Positions 23,065-31,283 of a stretch of DNA of 64,000 nt are shown in pieces. A program made the translations under genes and the position numbers. This DNA comes from an uncultured Fibrobacter sp. (GTDB taxonomy: Bacteria > Fibrobacterota > Fibrobacteria > Fibrobacterales > Fibrobacteraceae). The notes beneath the pieces are model-generated. The model saw only the letters and a program-made list of their open reading frames with translations, made no database searches and had not been told where the DNA came from. Location: contig NZ_ONDD01000001.1 in the NCBI RefSeq assembly GCF_900316465.1, positions 1-64,000 on the forward strand, given 5' to 3'. Numbering within the stretch: the first letter of the stretch is position 1; each line of letters opens with the position of its first letter.

Positions 23065-24714
23065 ATGTTTAAAAGAAATACAGTCGCAATTCTTGCGGCA
23101 ACCCTCGCAACAACCGCATTTGCAACCAAGTACGAAGCTGAATCGGCAACCGTCTCAACCGAGGCAAAAATTGTCAACAGCAGCGAAGTCTCGGGCACAG
23201 GCTATGCAAGCCTCCAAGAAGGCAACATTACCTTCGCGGGAGTCACTGTCGAATCGGCAGGCAAATACACGCTCACTATCCGCTACAAGGCGGGCGATTT
23301 TAAGGCAAACTATCTCAAGGTGAATGGTGCCACCGCAGGCACGATTGACTTTGCGGCAACGACCGGGTGGGCAGACATCACGACCGCCGTAACGCTCAAG
23401 GCAGGTGCAAATACCGTCGCTATTGAAAAATACTGGGGTTGGATCGACGTGGACTACATCGACATTTCTGCCTACGAATCAAAGCCCTTCAAGCTCTCCG
23501 CAAGCCCGGTCACCCCGAACGCGACCGAAAACGCAGTAAAGCTCTACAGTTTCTTGCGTGAAAACTTCGGCAAGAAAACAATTAGCGGAATCATGACCGG
23601 CGACATGAGCGGATACACGCTGGGCGCCGATTTCAAGACCCACGACGATGTAAAGTACATCTACACGCGCACGGGCAAGTACCCGGCGCTCGTCGGTCTC
23701 GACTTCCTTTTTGCAACAGGCCCGAACGCTTCCGGTAGCTGGAACATGGAATACACCGACAAGGCGATTTCTATAGCGAAGGGTCTCTGGAAAGCAGGCG
23801 GTATCCCTGCATTCACCTGGCACTGGAAGGATCCCCTCGACAAGAAGGACGCCTTCTACATCCAGAGTGCGGCAGGGACCAACGAATATACGGACTTCGA
23901 CTTCTCTACCGGATTCAAGAGCGGCACCACCGAATGGGACACCGAAAGTGCGGCCTACAAGGGAATTATCGCTGACATTGACCATATTGCCGATTACTTC
24001 CTCGAACTGCAGAAAGATGGCGTTGCAGGCATTTTCCGTCCCCTGCACGAGGCGGGCGGCAAGTGGTTCTGGTGGAGTATCAATTCGGGCGAGCAGTTCG
24101 CGGCCCTCTACCGCCTGGTATTTGACCGCATGGTGAAGGTCAAGGGAGTGAAGAACATGATCTGGGTATTCAACCCCGAAGGTTCTACCGTCACCTCCTG
24201 GGATCCGGGCAGCGAATACTACGACGTACTTTCTATAGACATTTACAACAAGGACAACGACCATTCAAGCAACGCGAGCGCCTTTGACAAGTTCAAGAAC
24301 GCATCGAATTCCACGAAGATTCTTGCACTCAGCGAAAACGGGCCCATTCCCGACGTGAACAACATGCACACCGACGAGGCCGTATGGAGCTGGTGGATGC
24401 CGTGGTACAGCACCTGGAGCGGAACCTGGCCCAGCCAGACGAAAGACGCCGTGTGGAAGAGCAACATGGACGACGAACGAATTCTTTCGCTCGAAGACAT
24501 GCCCGGTTGGGACAAGTACAAACCCAACCAGGATACCTCTACGACGCGTCTTGCAAAGGTATCGCCATTCTACGGCCCTGCAACAACAATCGGCATCTTT
24601 GACATGAACGGCCATTACGTGGGAATTTCTACGCAAGGACTTCCGCAGGGGCGCTACATCGTACGTCAAAGAATCCAGGGACGCAGATTGAACGCGGTAT
24701 ACATCAAAAAGTAG
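23065..24714 (+). CDS. Secreted GH26 beta-mannanase with N-terminal CBM35-like domain
   Basis: The 549-residue protein has a signal peptide (1-20) and a CBM35-like domain (about 22-140, starting YEAESATVS and ending WGWIDVDYIDI). A GH26 domain follows (about 160-500). The acid/base is E329 in FRPLHEAGGKWFWW and the nucleophile E424 in LALSENGPIP; TWHWKDP is another family landmark. A short type-IX-like tail (IGIFDMNGHYVGIS) ends the protein. It would cleave beta-1,4-mannan. AAGGAG precedes the start. An SGNH esterase gene follows on the same strand. Confidence 0.92.
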   Translation: MFKRNTVAILAATLATTAFATKYEAESATVSTEAKIVNSSEVSGTGYASLQEGNITFAGVTVESAGKYTLTIRYKAGDFKANYLKVNGATAGTIDFAATTGWADITTAVTLKAGANTVAIEKYWGWIDVDYIDISAYESKPFKLSASPVTPNATENAVKLYSFLRENFGKKTISGIMTGDMSGYTLGADFKTHDDVKYIYTRTGKYPALVGLDFLFATGPNASGSWNMEYTDKAISIAKGLWKAGGIPAFTWHWKDPLDKKDAFYIQSAAGTNEYTDFDFSTGFKSGTTEWDTESAAYKGIIADIDHIADYFLELQKDGVAGIFRPLHEAGGKWFWWSINSGEQFAALYRLVFDRMVKVKGVKNMIWVFNPEGSTVTSWDPGSEYYDVLSIDIYNKDNDHSSNASAFDKFKNASNSTKILALSENGPIPDVNNMHTDEAVWSWWMPWYSTWSGTWPSQTKDAVWKSNMDDERILSLEDMPGWDKYKPNQDTSTTRLAKVSPFYGPATTIGIFDMNGHYVGISTQGLPQGRYIVRQRIQGRRLNAVYIKK

Positions 24715-24744
24715 TTATTGAGTCGGTTTCAACGAATTTTAAAG

Positions 24745-24807
24745 GCGACGCAAAAAAAATGAATACACAACGGGGGTTGGAGTTTATTTTTTGAGCGTCG
24801 CTTTTTT
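24745..24807 (+). terminator. Terminator-like structure between GH26 and the SGNH esterase
   Basis: GCGACGC (24745-24751) can pair with GCGTCGC (24795-24801), followed by six T, only 14 nt before the esterase ATG. The loop is long (43 nt), so this may be a partial terminator or attenuator. Confidence 0.4.
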
Positions 24808-24821
24808 GAATTGGAGTGTTT

Positions 24822-26186
24822 ATGGGTTGTTTTACTTTAAAAATGGCGAACACAACCGCAACTTTTTTGTTATGCGGAATGTGCGCCTCTTACGGGATTA
24901 CCCCGAACAAGTTGGTTTCTGGCGGTTTGCTGGCTCATACAGGAGCCACAACGACAGATTATCTGACGGACGGTTACTTGACCAACTGGAAGAGTAGCAG
25001 CGCCAAGGAAATCGCGTTGAACGTGGGCGAAGGCCCCAAAAAGCTCTTGATCAACTGGGAATCGTTCGGCGATTGTGCCTGGGCGACCGATTTCACGAGC
25101 GGTTGCGGCCACTCGGGCGTCGCACTCTCGAATTTCAGGATTTTGACTTCGGCGAATTCCACCGACGGTACCGACGGAGACTGGGAAGTGGCCGCCACCA
25201 TCCAGAACAACCCCGTGATGGCACGTGGCGTAACCATCGACTTTGCGGGCAAATCCTGGTTCAAGATCGCAAGCGAAGGCGATGTGGGCAAGCTTCTTGA
25301 AATCGAGGCATTCGACATGAGCGCAGGCGGAACCGACACCTGGTTCTTTATGGGCACAAGCATCAGTCAGATGGGAATCAAGCAACAGGATACCGATTCC
25401 ACCACGGCGCAGCTCATTCATGCAAAGTTTCCGGAATACACGCCCGCCATGTTGCGCGGTGGCATTGGCTGCATCAACAGCACCGAAGTCGTGGAACACC
25501 TAAGCGAATACCTGGAATACGCTGGCAACGTCAAATTCTGGGCAATCGAAATGGGTACCAACGATGCCTGGGACGGTGGCGATTGGAACCTGAACACCTA
25601 CGTGAGCAACATGCAGACGATTATCGACTCTGCAAAGGCTCACGGAATCACGCCCGTGATTGCACGGATTATCGCGACCGATTCCGCAAAGGCGGGCTGG
25701 CAAATCAATCCGGCATTTTTGGAGGCTGTCGACAAACTCGTCGAAGATAACGACCTGCCGCAGGGTCCTGATTTCTACAGTTACTTTAAGGAACATCCCG
25801 AATTGTTGGCGAGCGACGGTGTACACCCGAATGCCGAAACCAAGGGCGGTCAAGCCATGCACCACTTGTGGGCAGAAGCGCTCGCCCCCTTGTATGCCGC
25901 AGGCGACACCGCCACCAAAACGCCAGACTCCTCCACGACTTTAAAGATGTCAGGCACGTTTATGGTCCCCCGAATTTACGCGCAAGGCAAGAATATCTTC
26001 GTTGAGGGCAACTTACTAAATGTAACCTCCGTAACCCTTGTTTCTGCAACGGGGCAACTCATTTCCCAAAAGGCCCTTTCTAAGAATTACGGACAAGTAC
26101 AATTTGAAAACATCCCGACGGGGCAGTACATAGTCATTATCCGTGGCAAAAATGCGGTGCAGACAAGTACCGTACGGGCAAAGTAA
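24822..26186 (+). CDS. Secreted SGNH/GDSL carbohydrate esterase
   Basis: A 454-residue exported protein. A discoidin (F5/8-like) N-terminal region (about 25-165) precedes an SGNH hydrolase domain. Block I reads FMGTSIS with nucleophile S180, block III is MGTNDAWDGG, and block V is DGVHPN carrying the catalytic Asp-His. A type-IX-like tail (VTLVSATGQLISQ) closes it. By type and context it probably removes acetyl groups from mannan, xylan or pectin (inference). The ATG at 24822 is preferred over GTG 24816 because TTGGAG lies 6 nt upstream. A terminator follows at 26217. Confidence 0.82.
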   Translation: MGCFTLKMANTTATFLLCGMCASYGITPNKLVSGGLLAHTGATTTDYLTDGYLTNWKSSSAKEIALNVGEGPKKLLINWESFGDCAWATDFTSGCGHSGVALSNFRILTSANSTDGTDGDWEVAATIQNNPVMARGVTIDFAGKSWFKIASEGDVGKLLEIEAFDMSAGGTDTWFFMGTSISQMGIKQQDTDSTTAQLIHAKFPEYTPAMLRGGIGCINSTEVVEHLSEYLEYAGNVKFWAIEMGTNDAWDGGDWNLNTYVSNMQTIIDSAKAHGITPVIARIIATDSAKAGWQINPAFLEAVDKLVEDNDLPQGPDFYSYFKEHPELLASDGVHPNAETKGGQAMHHLWAEALAPLYAAGDTATKTPDSSTTLKMSGTFMVPRIYAQGKNIFVEGNLLNVTSVTLVSATGQLISQKALSKNYGQVQFENIPTGQYIVIIRGKNAVQTSTVRAK

Positions 26187-26216
26187 AAGCGCAAATCTTC
26201 CTAAACCAAACAAAGA

Positions 26217-26245
26217 GGCACCCCGAACGGAGTGCTTCTTTTTTT
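26217..26245 (+). terminator. Terminator of the SGNH esterase gene
   Basis: A GCAC-type stem with one mismatch around CCCCGAACGG, followed by CTTCTTTTTTTG, about 30 nt after the stop codon. Confidence 0.65.
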
Positions 26246-26262
26246 GAAACGCAAACATTGGT

Positions 26263-26280
26263 GTTGACACAATTGTCCAC
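26263..26280 (+). promoter_or_regulatory. Activator-type palindrome GTTGACA-N4-TGTCCAC
   Basis: Second copy of the 18-bp palindrome, followed after exactly 41 bp by TATATTAA (26322-26329), the likely -10 of the SUMF1-lipoprotein gene. AGTAAAAGAA follows the site directly; the copy at 31147 is followed by the near-identical AGTAAAAAGAA. Confidence 0.7.
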
Positions 26281-26321
26281 AGTAAAAGAATAAATAACGC
26301 CTTTTCCTTTTAGTTTAAGTT

Positions 26322-26329
26322 TATATTAA
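26322..26329 (+). promoter_or_regulatory. TATATTAA -10 of the SUMF1-lipoprotein gene
   Basis: Positioned 41 bp after the palindrome and about 23 nt before the ATG at 26353. AAGGATG acts as a possible ribosome site. Confidence 0.5.
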
Positions 26330-26352
26330 AACCGGTTAAGGATGTAGACTCG

Positions 26353-28278
26353 ATGGGGGTGCGCATGCACAAGTTTTCCTCGGGTGTTATAGCGGTTACT
26401 TTTATCGCCGGGATGTTTGGAGGTTGCTCGGAATCGCCCGGAAGTGGGTTAACTCCCCCCACCGAGGGCGATTCCTCAGCAACGAATTTTCCGGATTCAT
26501 CAAACGCTGATTCTCTTCAGGAAATCAGCTCCGAAACCGCTTTCAGCGCAGGCGATACCCATTCTTCGAGCGGACTCACTGCAACAAGTTCATCGGACGT
26601 CTTTTTTGTTAGCTCCTCCTCGTCTGGTGAACTTGTAGCCTCTCCAAGTTCTTCAAGCGGAACCGGATTTTCATATATTGCACCTGCAAATTTTTCCGAC
26701 ACTGTAAACGGCGTCTTATTTGACATGATTCATGTTCCGGGAGGTTCGTACACACGCGGGTGTGACAACTGCGCCGAACAAGACAAAATTTACGAGACAC
26801 CCGCGCACAAGGTAACCGTCAGCGACTACTTTGCCGCCAAAACCGAAGTCACGGTCAGCCAATGGAACGCCGTCATGGGCGGCAAGAAAAACGCTTGGGA
26901 ATCAGGGAACGCCCCCAAAATAGGTGTAAGCTGGTTTGATGCGAATAATTTTGCTTGTAAATTAGGGCAATTGACAGGCAGGCAATACCGCCTGCTTACC
27001 GATGCCGAATGGGAATTTGCTGCTCGCGGAGGTAAGGATGGGATTGCCGACAGCTTCAAATTCTCAGGAGGCAACGCCATTGACGATGTCGCCTGGTATT
27101 CCGAAAACAGCGGTGGCAAGGCACACGACGTCGCCAGCAAGAAGCCGAACAAGCTCGGGCTTTACGACATGAGCGGCAATTCCTGGGAATGGGTGTACGA
27201 CTGGCTCGTGGGTTATACTGCAGGCGATAAAGTCAACCCGGTTCAGCTCACGGGTTCTGGCAACAAGACGCGACGTGGCGGCAGTTACGGCGAACCCGCC
27301 GAATTCGCTCGGGTGAGCCGCCGGGCCATCCGTAGCCGCGATGGCGCCGCCGACATGGGATTTAGGCTAGGAGCCTCTACCGAACTTCCGCCGGGAATGA
27401 TCAGCGCCTGCGAAGCGGCGAACCCGAGCGACGCGGTTTGTGCCGGAGACAAAAACCGCGACTGCCGCCTCATTACCGCAGCCGACGAAGCCTGGATCAG
27501 CGACGACTATACCGTTATCATCGGCGAAGACGGAATTGCTGCCGTTTCCGGATTTCCCAATGTTTCGGGGCAATGGTACACGCTCAACAACCGCAGTTTC
27601 AACGTGGTCACCAAAACCGGAACCAAAACGTACGCCTACTACGTGTTCAGCCAAGATGAACTCACCATGATTAGTGACGACGGCATTCCTTACCGACTGT
27701 ACCGTCGCGCCCTGAGCGAAGCGAAGAATAAGGTAAACACCCCGACAGTAAGCAACCCGAAAACACTGGAACAACTGATTGCGGCTGTGGAACCCGAGCG
27801 CCTCGTGACAGACGAACAACTCGCCCACCCCGACACAAGCATACGAGACCCACGCATCGCCGCAGCCAGCGGATACACCTGGTTCTTTGACGGTCGTTGT
27901 TGCGGAGGCAACCACAAGTACCGTTTCCATCTCGACAAGAGCGGCGACGCCGAATTCGTGGTAATGGACTACGACGACACTCATCACGAAAATATTCTTG
28001 CAAAAGGTCGCTGGTTCACCGTAGGCAACATCGGGCTACACATCGTGCTGAACGGGAAATACTTCAATTACCTCTACACCGTTGGCGAACGAACCATGAG
28101 CTACAGCGAATACATGCCTGCAGGCCCCATTTTCTGTCACATTTCATTCCAAAGTTATGAACGAGGCGATTTCCGCATATTCAACAAGACCCTTTACGAT
28201 GACAAAATCAAGCGTCCCCGCGGCTTCAACGGAGAAAATCCCGTTTACGAAGCAGGAGATTACCAGTGGGGGTCATAA
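26353..28278 (+). CDS. Lipoprotein with SUMF1/FGE-type domain
   Basis: A 641-residue lipoprotein (lipobox C25, MFGGC) with a long Ser-rich linker (about 30-110). The formylglycine-generating-enzyme (SUMF1) fold follows (about 120-350): IHVPGGSYTRGCDNC, KTEVTVSQWNAVMGG, YRLLTDAEWEFAARGG and GLYDMSGNSWEWVYDW. The remaining ~290 residues are unassigned and contain RCCGGNHKYRFHLDKSG. Related secreted Fibrobacter proteins use this fold without known sulfatase-activating activity, so an enzymatic role is uncertain. The stop overlaps the next gene as TAATG. Transcription probably starts at the TATATTAA element controlled by the palindrome at 26263. Confidence 0.8.
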   Translation: MGVRMHKFSSGVIAVTFIAGMFGGCSESPGSGLTPPTEGDSSATNFPDSSNADSLQEISSETAFSAGDTHSSSGLTATSSSDVFFVSSSSSGELVASPSSSSGTGFSYIAPANFSDTVNGVLFDMIHVPGGSYTRGCDNCAEQDKIYETPAHKVTVSDYFAAKTEVTVSQWNAVMGGKKNAWESGNAPKIGVSWFDANNFACKLGQLTGRQYRLLTDAEWEFAARGGKDGIADSFKFSGGNAIDDVAWYSENSGGKAHDVASKKPNKLGLYDMSGNSWEWVYDWLVGYTAGDKVNPVQLTGSGNKTRRGGSYGEPAEFARVSRRAIRSRDGAADMGFRLGASTELPPGMISACEAANPSDAVCAGDKNRDCRLITAADEAWISDDYTVIIGEDGIAAVSGFPNVSGQWYTLNNRSFNVVTKTGTKTYAYYVFSQDELTMISDDGIPYRLYRRALSEAKNKVNTPTVSNPKTLEQLIAAVEPERLVTDEQLAHPDTSIRDPRIAAASGYTWFFDGRCCGGNHKYRFHLDKSGDAEFVVMDYDDTHHENILAKGRWFTVGNIGLHIVLNGKYFNYLYTVGERTMSYSEYMPAGPIFCHISFQSYERGDFRIFNKTLYDDKIKRPRGFNGENPVYEAGDYQWGS

Positions 28279-29342
28279 TGCGCACGTCCAATTTCATCTT
28301 TGCCACAACATGCGTTGCAGCACTCACGGCATGCAACGACAACGTATCTAACCCCGATATTGAATCAAGCTCGTCCGACAAATCCTCTAATCACTCCTGG
28401 ATACCCGTGTCGTCGTCCGAGCAAGATTCCCCGGAATGGTCGTCTTCGGCAACGCCTTCTCTGGCAATGTCATCCTCGGCCATTCCGGCATCCTCTTCTA
28501 GCGAGTATCTTCTGCTCGCCCTATCATCCTCAGCAGAACTGCAAGTCGGCAGTTCCTCCTCGATTGAGGAATCTTCTTCGTCCGCAATCATGGATACCTC
28601 TCCGGAAATCGTTTTGGACAAAGACGGATTCGCCACGGTCGCCGATGTCTACAAGAGTCTCGCGCCCGACGAAAAGGCTGTTTTTATCATCCGCCATTCC
28701 GAACGTGAAGATGACGTGGCTTTGGAAACCGAACTCACCGCAAACGGAATCCAGATGGCACAGGATCTAGGGGCAACCCTCAAGAGCGAAGAAGAATTCT
28801 CGTACGTCACTTCGGGATTCGTGCGCACGAACGAAACCGCAAACCAAATCTCGAAAGGACGCGGAGAAGCCTCACTCCCGAAACTTATCACGAATTACGA
28901 CATCACCGGCAACTGGTTCTTGAAAATTTCGGCCGACTCTCTCGCAAAATACGCGACGTCACTCGGTCTAAAAGGCAATTCCATCGAACTGATGGCTCAC
29001 TGGGCATACGAAGGCGAATTCTCCGAAGCATTCTACGAGCTAGAGCCCCGCGCACAAGAATTCATGCAAGCGGTCATCCTGAAAAATTTATCCAAGTGGA
29101 AACGCATCACCATCATGGTATCGCACGACATCTTTGTGATGCCACTCGCCGTTTTCGGTTCACAGAAAAAGGTCGCTCTCAAGTATCACGAAGATTATCA
29201 CTGGATTAACTACATCGCCGGGCTAGCCGTCATTGCCGATGCGCAGAACAACTTGCGCTACATCCCCGTAAAAGGCGCAGAATCCGGCGTCATAGACTAT
29301 TTGGCCCTCTATATGGCCGAACATAAGATTTACACCAAATAG
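28278..29342 (+). CDS. Exported lipoprotein with histidine-phosphatase domain
   Basis: A 354-residue lipoprotein (C19 in ALTAC) with a ~90-residue Ser-rich linker. A histidine phosphatase (phosphoglycerate-mutase-like) domain follows. The phospho-acceptor motif is FIIRHSERED, with the second histidine in TIMVSHDIFVMPLA; the acidic YELEPRAQEF lies between them. Such a domain at the cell surface is unusual and the substrate is unknown. It is coupled to the SUMF1-lipoprotein (TAATG). Its last 23 codons recur as a lone fragment at 38849-38920. The convergent pectate lyase gene begins 3 bp after its stop. Confidence 0.8.
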   Translation: MRTSNFIFATTCVAALTACNDNVSNPDIESSSSDKSSNHSWIPVSSSEQDSPEWSSSATPSLAMSSSAIPASSSSEYLLLALSSSAELQVGSSSSIEESSSSAIMDTSPEIVLDKDGFATVADVYKSLAPDEKAVFIIRHSEREDDVALETELTANGIQMAQDLGATLKSEEEFSYVTSGFVRTNETANQISKGRGEASLPKLITNYDITGNWFLKISADSLAKYATSLGLKGNSIELMAHWAYEGEFSEAFYELEPRAQEFMQAVILKNLSKWKRITIMVSHDIFVMPLAVFGSQKKVALKYHEDYHWINYIAGLAVIADAQNNLRYIPVKGAESGVIDYLALYMAEHKIYTK

Positions 29343-29345
29343 CGT

Positions 29346-31052
29346 CTAGAACAATACCCTGTACGGGACTTGCTTGCTATAGCGTCGGCCCTTCAGGTCA
29401 CGGAACCCATTGCGGGCGGGAATTTGCAAGCCGTTCGGGAGAGTCGTCCCACGATTTACAATTGCCGTTTTCGAAGAATCGCCCGTAGCAACAGTAGTGT
29501 CGGCTCCTGCCACACTTTCCACAAGCACTTCCACGCGACCCGTATATTCGGTACCATCGTTTCCCTTGACGGTGTACTTGAATGATGCAAGCCCCTTTGC
29601 AGCAGGAGTAAATCGGGCCGTATAGCCATCATTCTGCAGTTCAACCGAGCCATTTTCCGCCGCAGACACGCTATATGTGGGTTTTACTTCCTGGAACCCG
29701 CGCGTAATCGTGCGCAAGTCAAAATCGCGAGAAACATCGTCCGCAATGCGCATGTGCATAGCACCCAGCCAGTTGATATACTTCTCGATGCGCACATAGC
29801 CATCGCTTTCCTTGGTCATGGCATCGTCTTTCGACTTGTCGTAACCCATCGCGTCTTCAAAGTAATCGGGCATACCGTCCTTGTCGCTGTCCGTAGCGGC
29901 CTCGCCCGCAATCACCTCACCCCAACCATTATTGGTCTTGATTCCCATGGCACCAACGCTTTTCACCAAGGCTCCTTCTTTCCCCAGTGTCCCCACCTGG
30001 TGCCATATCAGGGAATCAATATCGTCGTAAGGGAGCACTCCGCTCTGCGAATTCACGTAGCGCCAAGCGCTAGCCGCACTAAGCATCGGGCCCGATGTCG
30101 TAAGTTCGCTCCAGGGTTTCGCAAGTTCCTCGCCCACACCCTGGTAGTAGTAAATACTAGAAGGCCCGCCGTTCAGTTTTCCGTCACGGTCCTTGTCAAT
30201 CATGTTGCCGCTCGCGTAAATACTCTGGTTCTTATCCACCTGAAACCATTCGTTTTTGCCAGTCGGGCCATAGACAAAGTAATTGTTCACGATATCGTGA
30301 TTGAAATGAGTGCTCGTATGCGTTGTGTAGCCCGCCTCAAAATTGTAGAGGATATTGTTCACGAACACGTCATTAATCTTGTCAAGCGGATTTCGATTGT
30401 GCGTGTTCACGAAGGCGTTGTAGTACCACGCCCAGGTGCCATCCACCGATTCGATATGCGCCCCGAACTGCTGTCCGATGGGGTTTGCAATCAATGAATT
30501 CTGTACCGTTATCCCCGTTACGCGATAGCTTGCATTATCCGAGGAACCGCCGAAGTTGTTCCACGGTGCAAGTTCCACCGAGCAATGGTCCACAATCACG
30601 TTCTTGGAATCGTAAAGGTTCAGCGCATCATCCTTTTCGGACGCGGTATTTTCGCCAGGGCGAATGCGAAGGTAGCGAATGATGATGTTGCTCTGCTTGC
30701 CCGTGCTGAGTTTACCGCCGTGAATGGCGATTCCCTCGCCCGGAGCCGTCTGCCCCGCGATGGTAATGTTGCTCTTGATAGAAACCGCCGTCTTGATGTT
30801 GATGATGCCACCCACGTCAAAGACCACTATGCGATTCCCTTGACTGACCGCATCGCGGAAAGAGCCCGCGCCGTCATCGTTCAGGTTCGTCACGTGATAC
30901 ACGGTTCCGCCACGACCGCCCGTGACTTGCGCCCCGAAACCGAGCGCCTCAGGAAAAGCCAGCGGCTCGGCACCCGCCCCCATAACACCAAACACTGTTA
31001 GGCAAAGCGCCGGAACCGCAAAATTCTTGCAAAAACCAAATTTCAAACCCAT
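29346..31052 (-). CDS. Secreted pectate lyase, PL1 family
   Basis: A 568-residue exported protein with a signal peptide (about 1-28). The PL1 domain opens with GFGAQVTGGRGGTVYHVTNL, followed by NLNDDGAGSFRDAVSQGNRI. Further motifs are ITIAGQTAPGEGIAIHGG, NIIIRYLRIRPGE and NVIVDHCSVELAP. DSDKDGMPDYFEDAMGYD is a Ca-binding thrombospondin-3/dockerin-like motif. A beta-sandwich (about 470-530) and a short tail finish it. Either ATG 31058 or ATG 31052 may be the start; I chose the one at 31052 for its spacing to AAAAGGGAT. The 225-bp divergent region to the CE15 gene contains both classes of regulatory palindrome (31119-31135 and 31147-31164). Confidence 0.85.
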   Translation of the reverse strand: MGLKFGFCKNFAVPALCLTVFGVMGAGAEPLAFPEALGFGAQVTGGRGGTVYHVTNLNDDGAGSFRDAVSQGNRIVVFDVGGIINIKTAVSIKSNITIAGQTAPGEGIAIHGGKLSTGKQSNIIIRYLRIRPGENTASEKDDALNLYDSKNVIVDHCSVELAPWNNFGGSSDNASYRVTGITVQNSLIANPIGQQFGAHIESVDGTWAWYYNAFVNTHNRNPLDKINDVFVNNILYNFEAGYTTHTSTHFNHDIVNNYFVYGPTGKNEWFQVDKNQSIYASGNMIDKDRDGKLNGGPSSIYYYQGVGEELAKPWSELTTSGPMLSAASAWRYVNSQSGVLPYDDIDSLIWHQVGTLGKEGALVKSVGAMGIKTNNGWGEVIAGEAATDSDKDGMPDYFEDAMGYDKSKDDAMTKESDGYVRIEKYINWLGAMHMRIADDVSRDFDLRTITRGFQEVKPTYSVSAAENGSVELQNDGYTARFTPAAKGLASFKYTVKGNDGTEYTGRVEVLVESVAGADTTVATGDSSKTAIVNRGTTLPNGLQIPARNGFRDLKGRRYSKQVPYRVLF

Positions 31053-31118
31053 GAGCATCCCTTTTTTGCCTAATATATATCAAAAGCAGCCAAAAAAATA
31101 TAGGCTCCCCAATAAAAG

Positions 31119-31135
31119 GTTGTCTACGGACTACG
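31119..31135 (-). promoter_or_regulatory. Operator-like site, CGTAGTC-CGTA-GACAAC
   Basis: Full motif match on the minus strand, 66 nt upstream of the pectate lyase start. TATTGGGG follows 4 nt later. Confidence 0.6.
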
Positions 31136-31146
31136 GCACAAAACAT

Positions 31147-31164
31147 GTGGACATATTTGTCCAC
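31147..31164 (+). promoter_or_regulatory. Activator-type palindrome GTGGACA-N4-TGTCCAC (perfect)
   Basis: The most symmetric of the three copies (7-bp perfect half-sites). It lies exactly 41 bp before TATATTTA (31206-31213), the probable -10 of the CE15 gene. The centre would fall near -61 or -62 from transcription start, the usual place of class I activator sites. Confidence 0.75.
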
Positions 31165-31205
31165 AGTAAAAAGAATTTGAACACCATATCTATGCTATTC
31201 AAGCA

Positions 31206-31213
31206 TATATTTA
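31206..31213 (+). promoter_or_regulatory. TATATTTA -10 of the CE15 gene
   Basis: TATATTTA 41 bp after the palindrome at 31147-31164, giving a leader of roughly 65 nt with AAAGGAG before the ATG at 31284. Confidence 0.55.
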
Positions 31214-31283
31214 AAGTACCCATTATAATTAAGGTTGTTTAACACAATGGGTTTGGGTTTCTGTTTGGCGAAAGGAGTGAAAC

